Shown here one piece after another: positions 63,886 to 64,000 of a stretch of DNA of 64,000 bases. The notes under the pieces are model-generated. The model saw only the letters and a list, made by a program, of their open reading frames with translations, ran no database searches and had not been told where the DNA came from. The stretch covers positions 62,001 through 126,000 of the forward strand of contig DLRR01000007.1 in assembly GCA_002500605.1 (NCBI GenBank). The letters are read 5' to 3'. Source of the DNA: Nitrospinaceae bacterium UBA7883. GTDB lineage: Bacteria > Nitrospinota_A > UBA7883. The position numbers were made by a program, and so were the translations under genes. Position 1 is the stretch's first letter. Every line of letters starts with the position of its first letter.

Positions 63886-64000
63886 CTACTCGTCAACTGT
63901 TTTATTGCTTTTGCCCATCATCTGTTTAAATGGCATCCCATCCATAACTTCTTCCATGGCTTGCAGTGTTACAAACTTATACCCTTTTGTACGTGCGTGT
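63886..64000 (-). CDS. 3' end of a gene (possibly polysaccharide deacetylase)
   Basis: A reading frame enters from the window end and stops at 63886-63888, giving at least 37 residues: ARTKGYKFVTLQAMEEVMD and a polar tail. The RGYxFVTL pattern is common at the C-terminus of NodB-type polysaccharide deacetylases, but this is thin evidence. Convergent with the kinase gene, 24 bp apart. Confidence 0.35.
   Translation of the reverse strand, partial: HARTKGYKFVTLQAMEEVMDGMPFKQMMGKSNKTVDE

Noticed and set aside
1..64000. CRISPR arrays, insertion sequences and rRNA genes
   Set aside because: None recognised on reading both strands; no regularly spaced repeats and no transposase-like frames.

Overview
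The window looks like a chromosome segment of a free-living, probably marine, Gram-negative bacterium. Supporting signs are a TolC-type outer-membrane factor, a periplasmic DegP protease, lipoprotein-type signal sequences, bacterial aminoacyl-tRNA synthetases, SecA and ScpAB. Base composition is AT-rich. Two traits stand out: a complete archaeal-type formylmethanofuran dehydrogenase gene set (fwdDBAC) and a dissimilatory sulfite reductase operon (dsrABLCMK). The dsrL gene and the absence of dsrD in the operon suggest a reverse-Dsr sulfur oxidiser. The exact phylum cannot be fixed from the sequence alone; a proteobacterial, SAR324-like or deltaproteobacterial lineage is plausible but is inference.

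Layout. 1-4568: 3' end of a dCTP deaminase gene, then thyX, gltX and aspS on the minus strand. 5188-9421: fwdD-fwdB-fwdA-fwdC on the plus strand. fwdB is interrupted by an in-frame TGA at 5964-5966, exactly where the family has the metal-ligating Cys/Sec, and a bacterial SECIS-like hairpin follows, so it reads as a selenoprotein gene and not a pseudogene. 9601-28624: tilS, secA and a mixed set of envelope and surface genes (radical SAM/B12 protein, two hexapeptide transferases, DUF502 protein, ATP-grasp ligase, TolC, LpoA-like protein, M23-like lipoprotein), plus dinB and gltD. 28718-33274: gltB. 33980-41111: dsrA-B-L-C-M-K, all minus strand. 41580-48398: queA, an EVE-domain protein, scpA-scpB-rluB, a GHMP kinase, a Fur-family regulator, a cupin and a small membrane protein. 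48516-53812: degP-like protease, msrA, msrB and a BtuCDF/FecBCDE-like importer. 54086-56524: a more G+C-rich rubrerythrin / Fe-S oxidoreductase / DUF3501 operon behind a perfect 23-bp palindrome and next to tRNA-Val(UAC). 57136-64000: an ABC-2 exporter, a PCP_red protein with an Mrp-type ATPase, a DinB-family protein, a response regulator/histidine kinase pair resembling the proteobacterial dedicated sortase system (PdsR/PdsS), and the 3' end of a further gene.

How it fits together. The Fwd set retains its Fe-S cysteines, a Sec at the Mo/W site, the FwdD pterin-binding subunit and the amidohydrolase metal ligands. It therefore looks catalytically competent for C1-furan/formate or CO2 chemistry, unlike the better known bacterial Fhc complex, which pairs a formyltransferase with formylmethanofuran hydrolase. 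The Dsr set would move sulfur-derived electrons through DsrAB, DsrC and DsrMK, with DsrL linking to NAD(P)H. Rubrerythrin, MsrA, MsrB and the corrinoid/iron importer are accessory redox and cofactor functions. The selenocysteine machinery (selA, selB, selC, selD), ftr, dsrEFH, dsrJOP and the sortase itself are not in this window.
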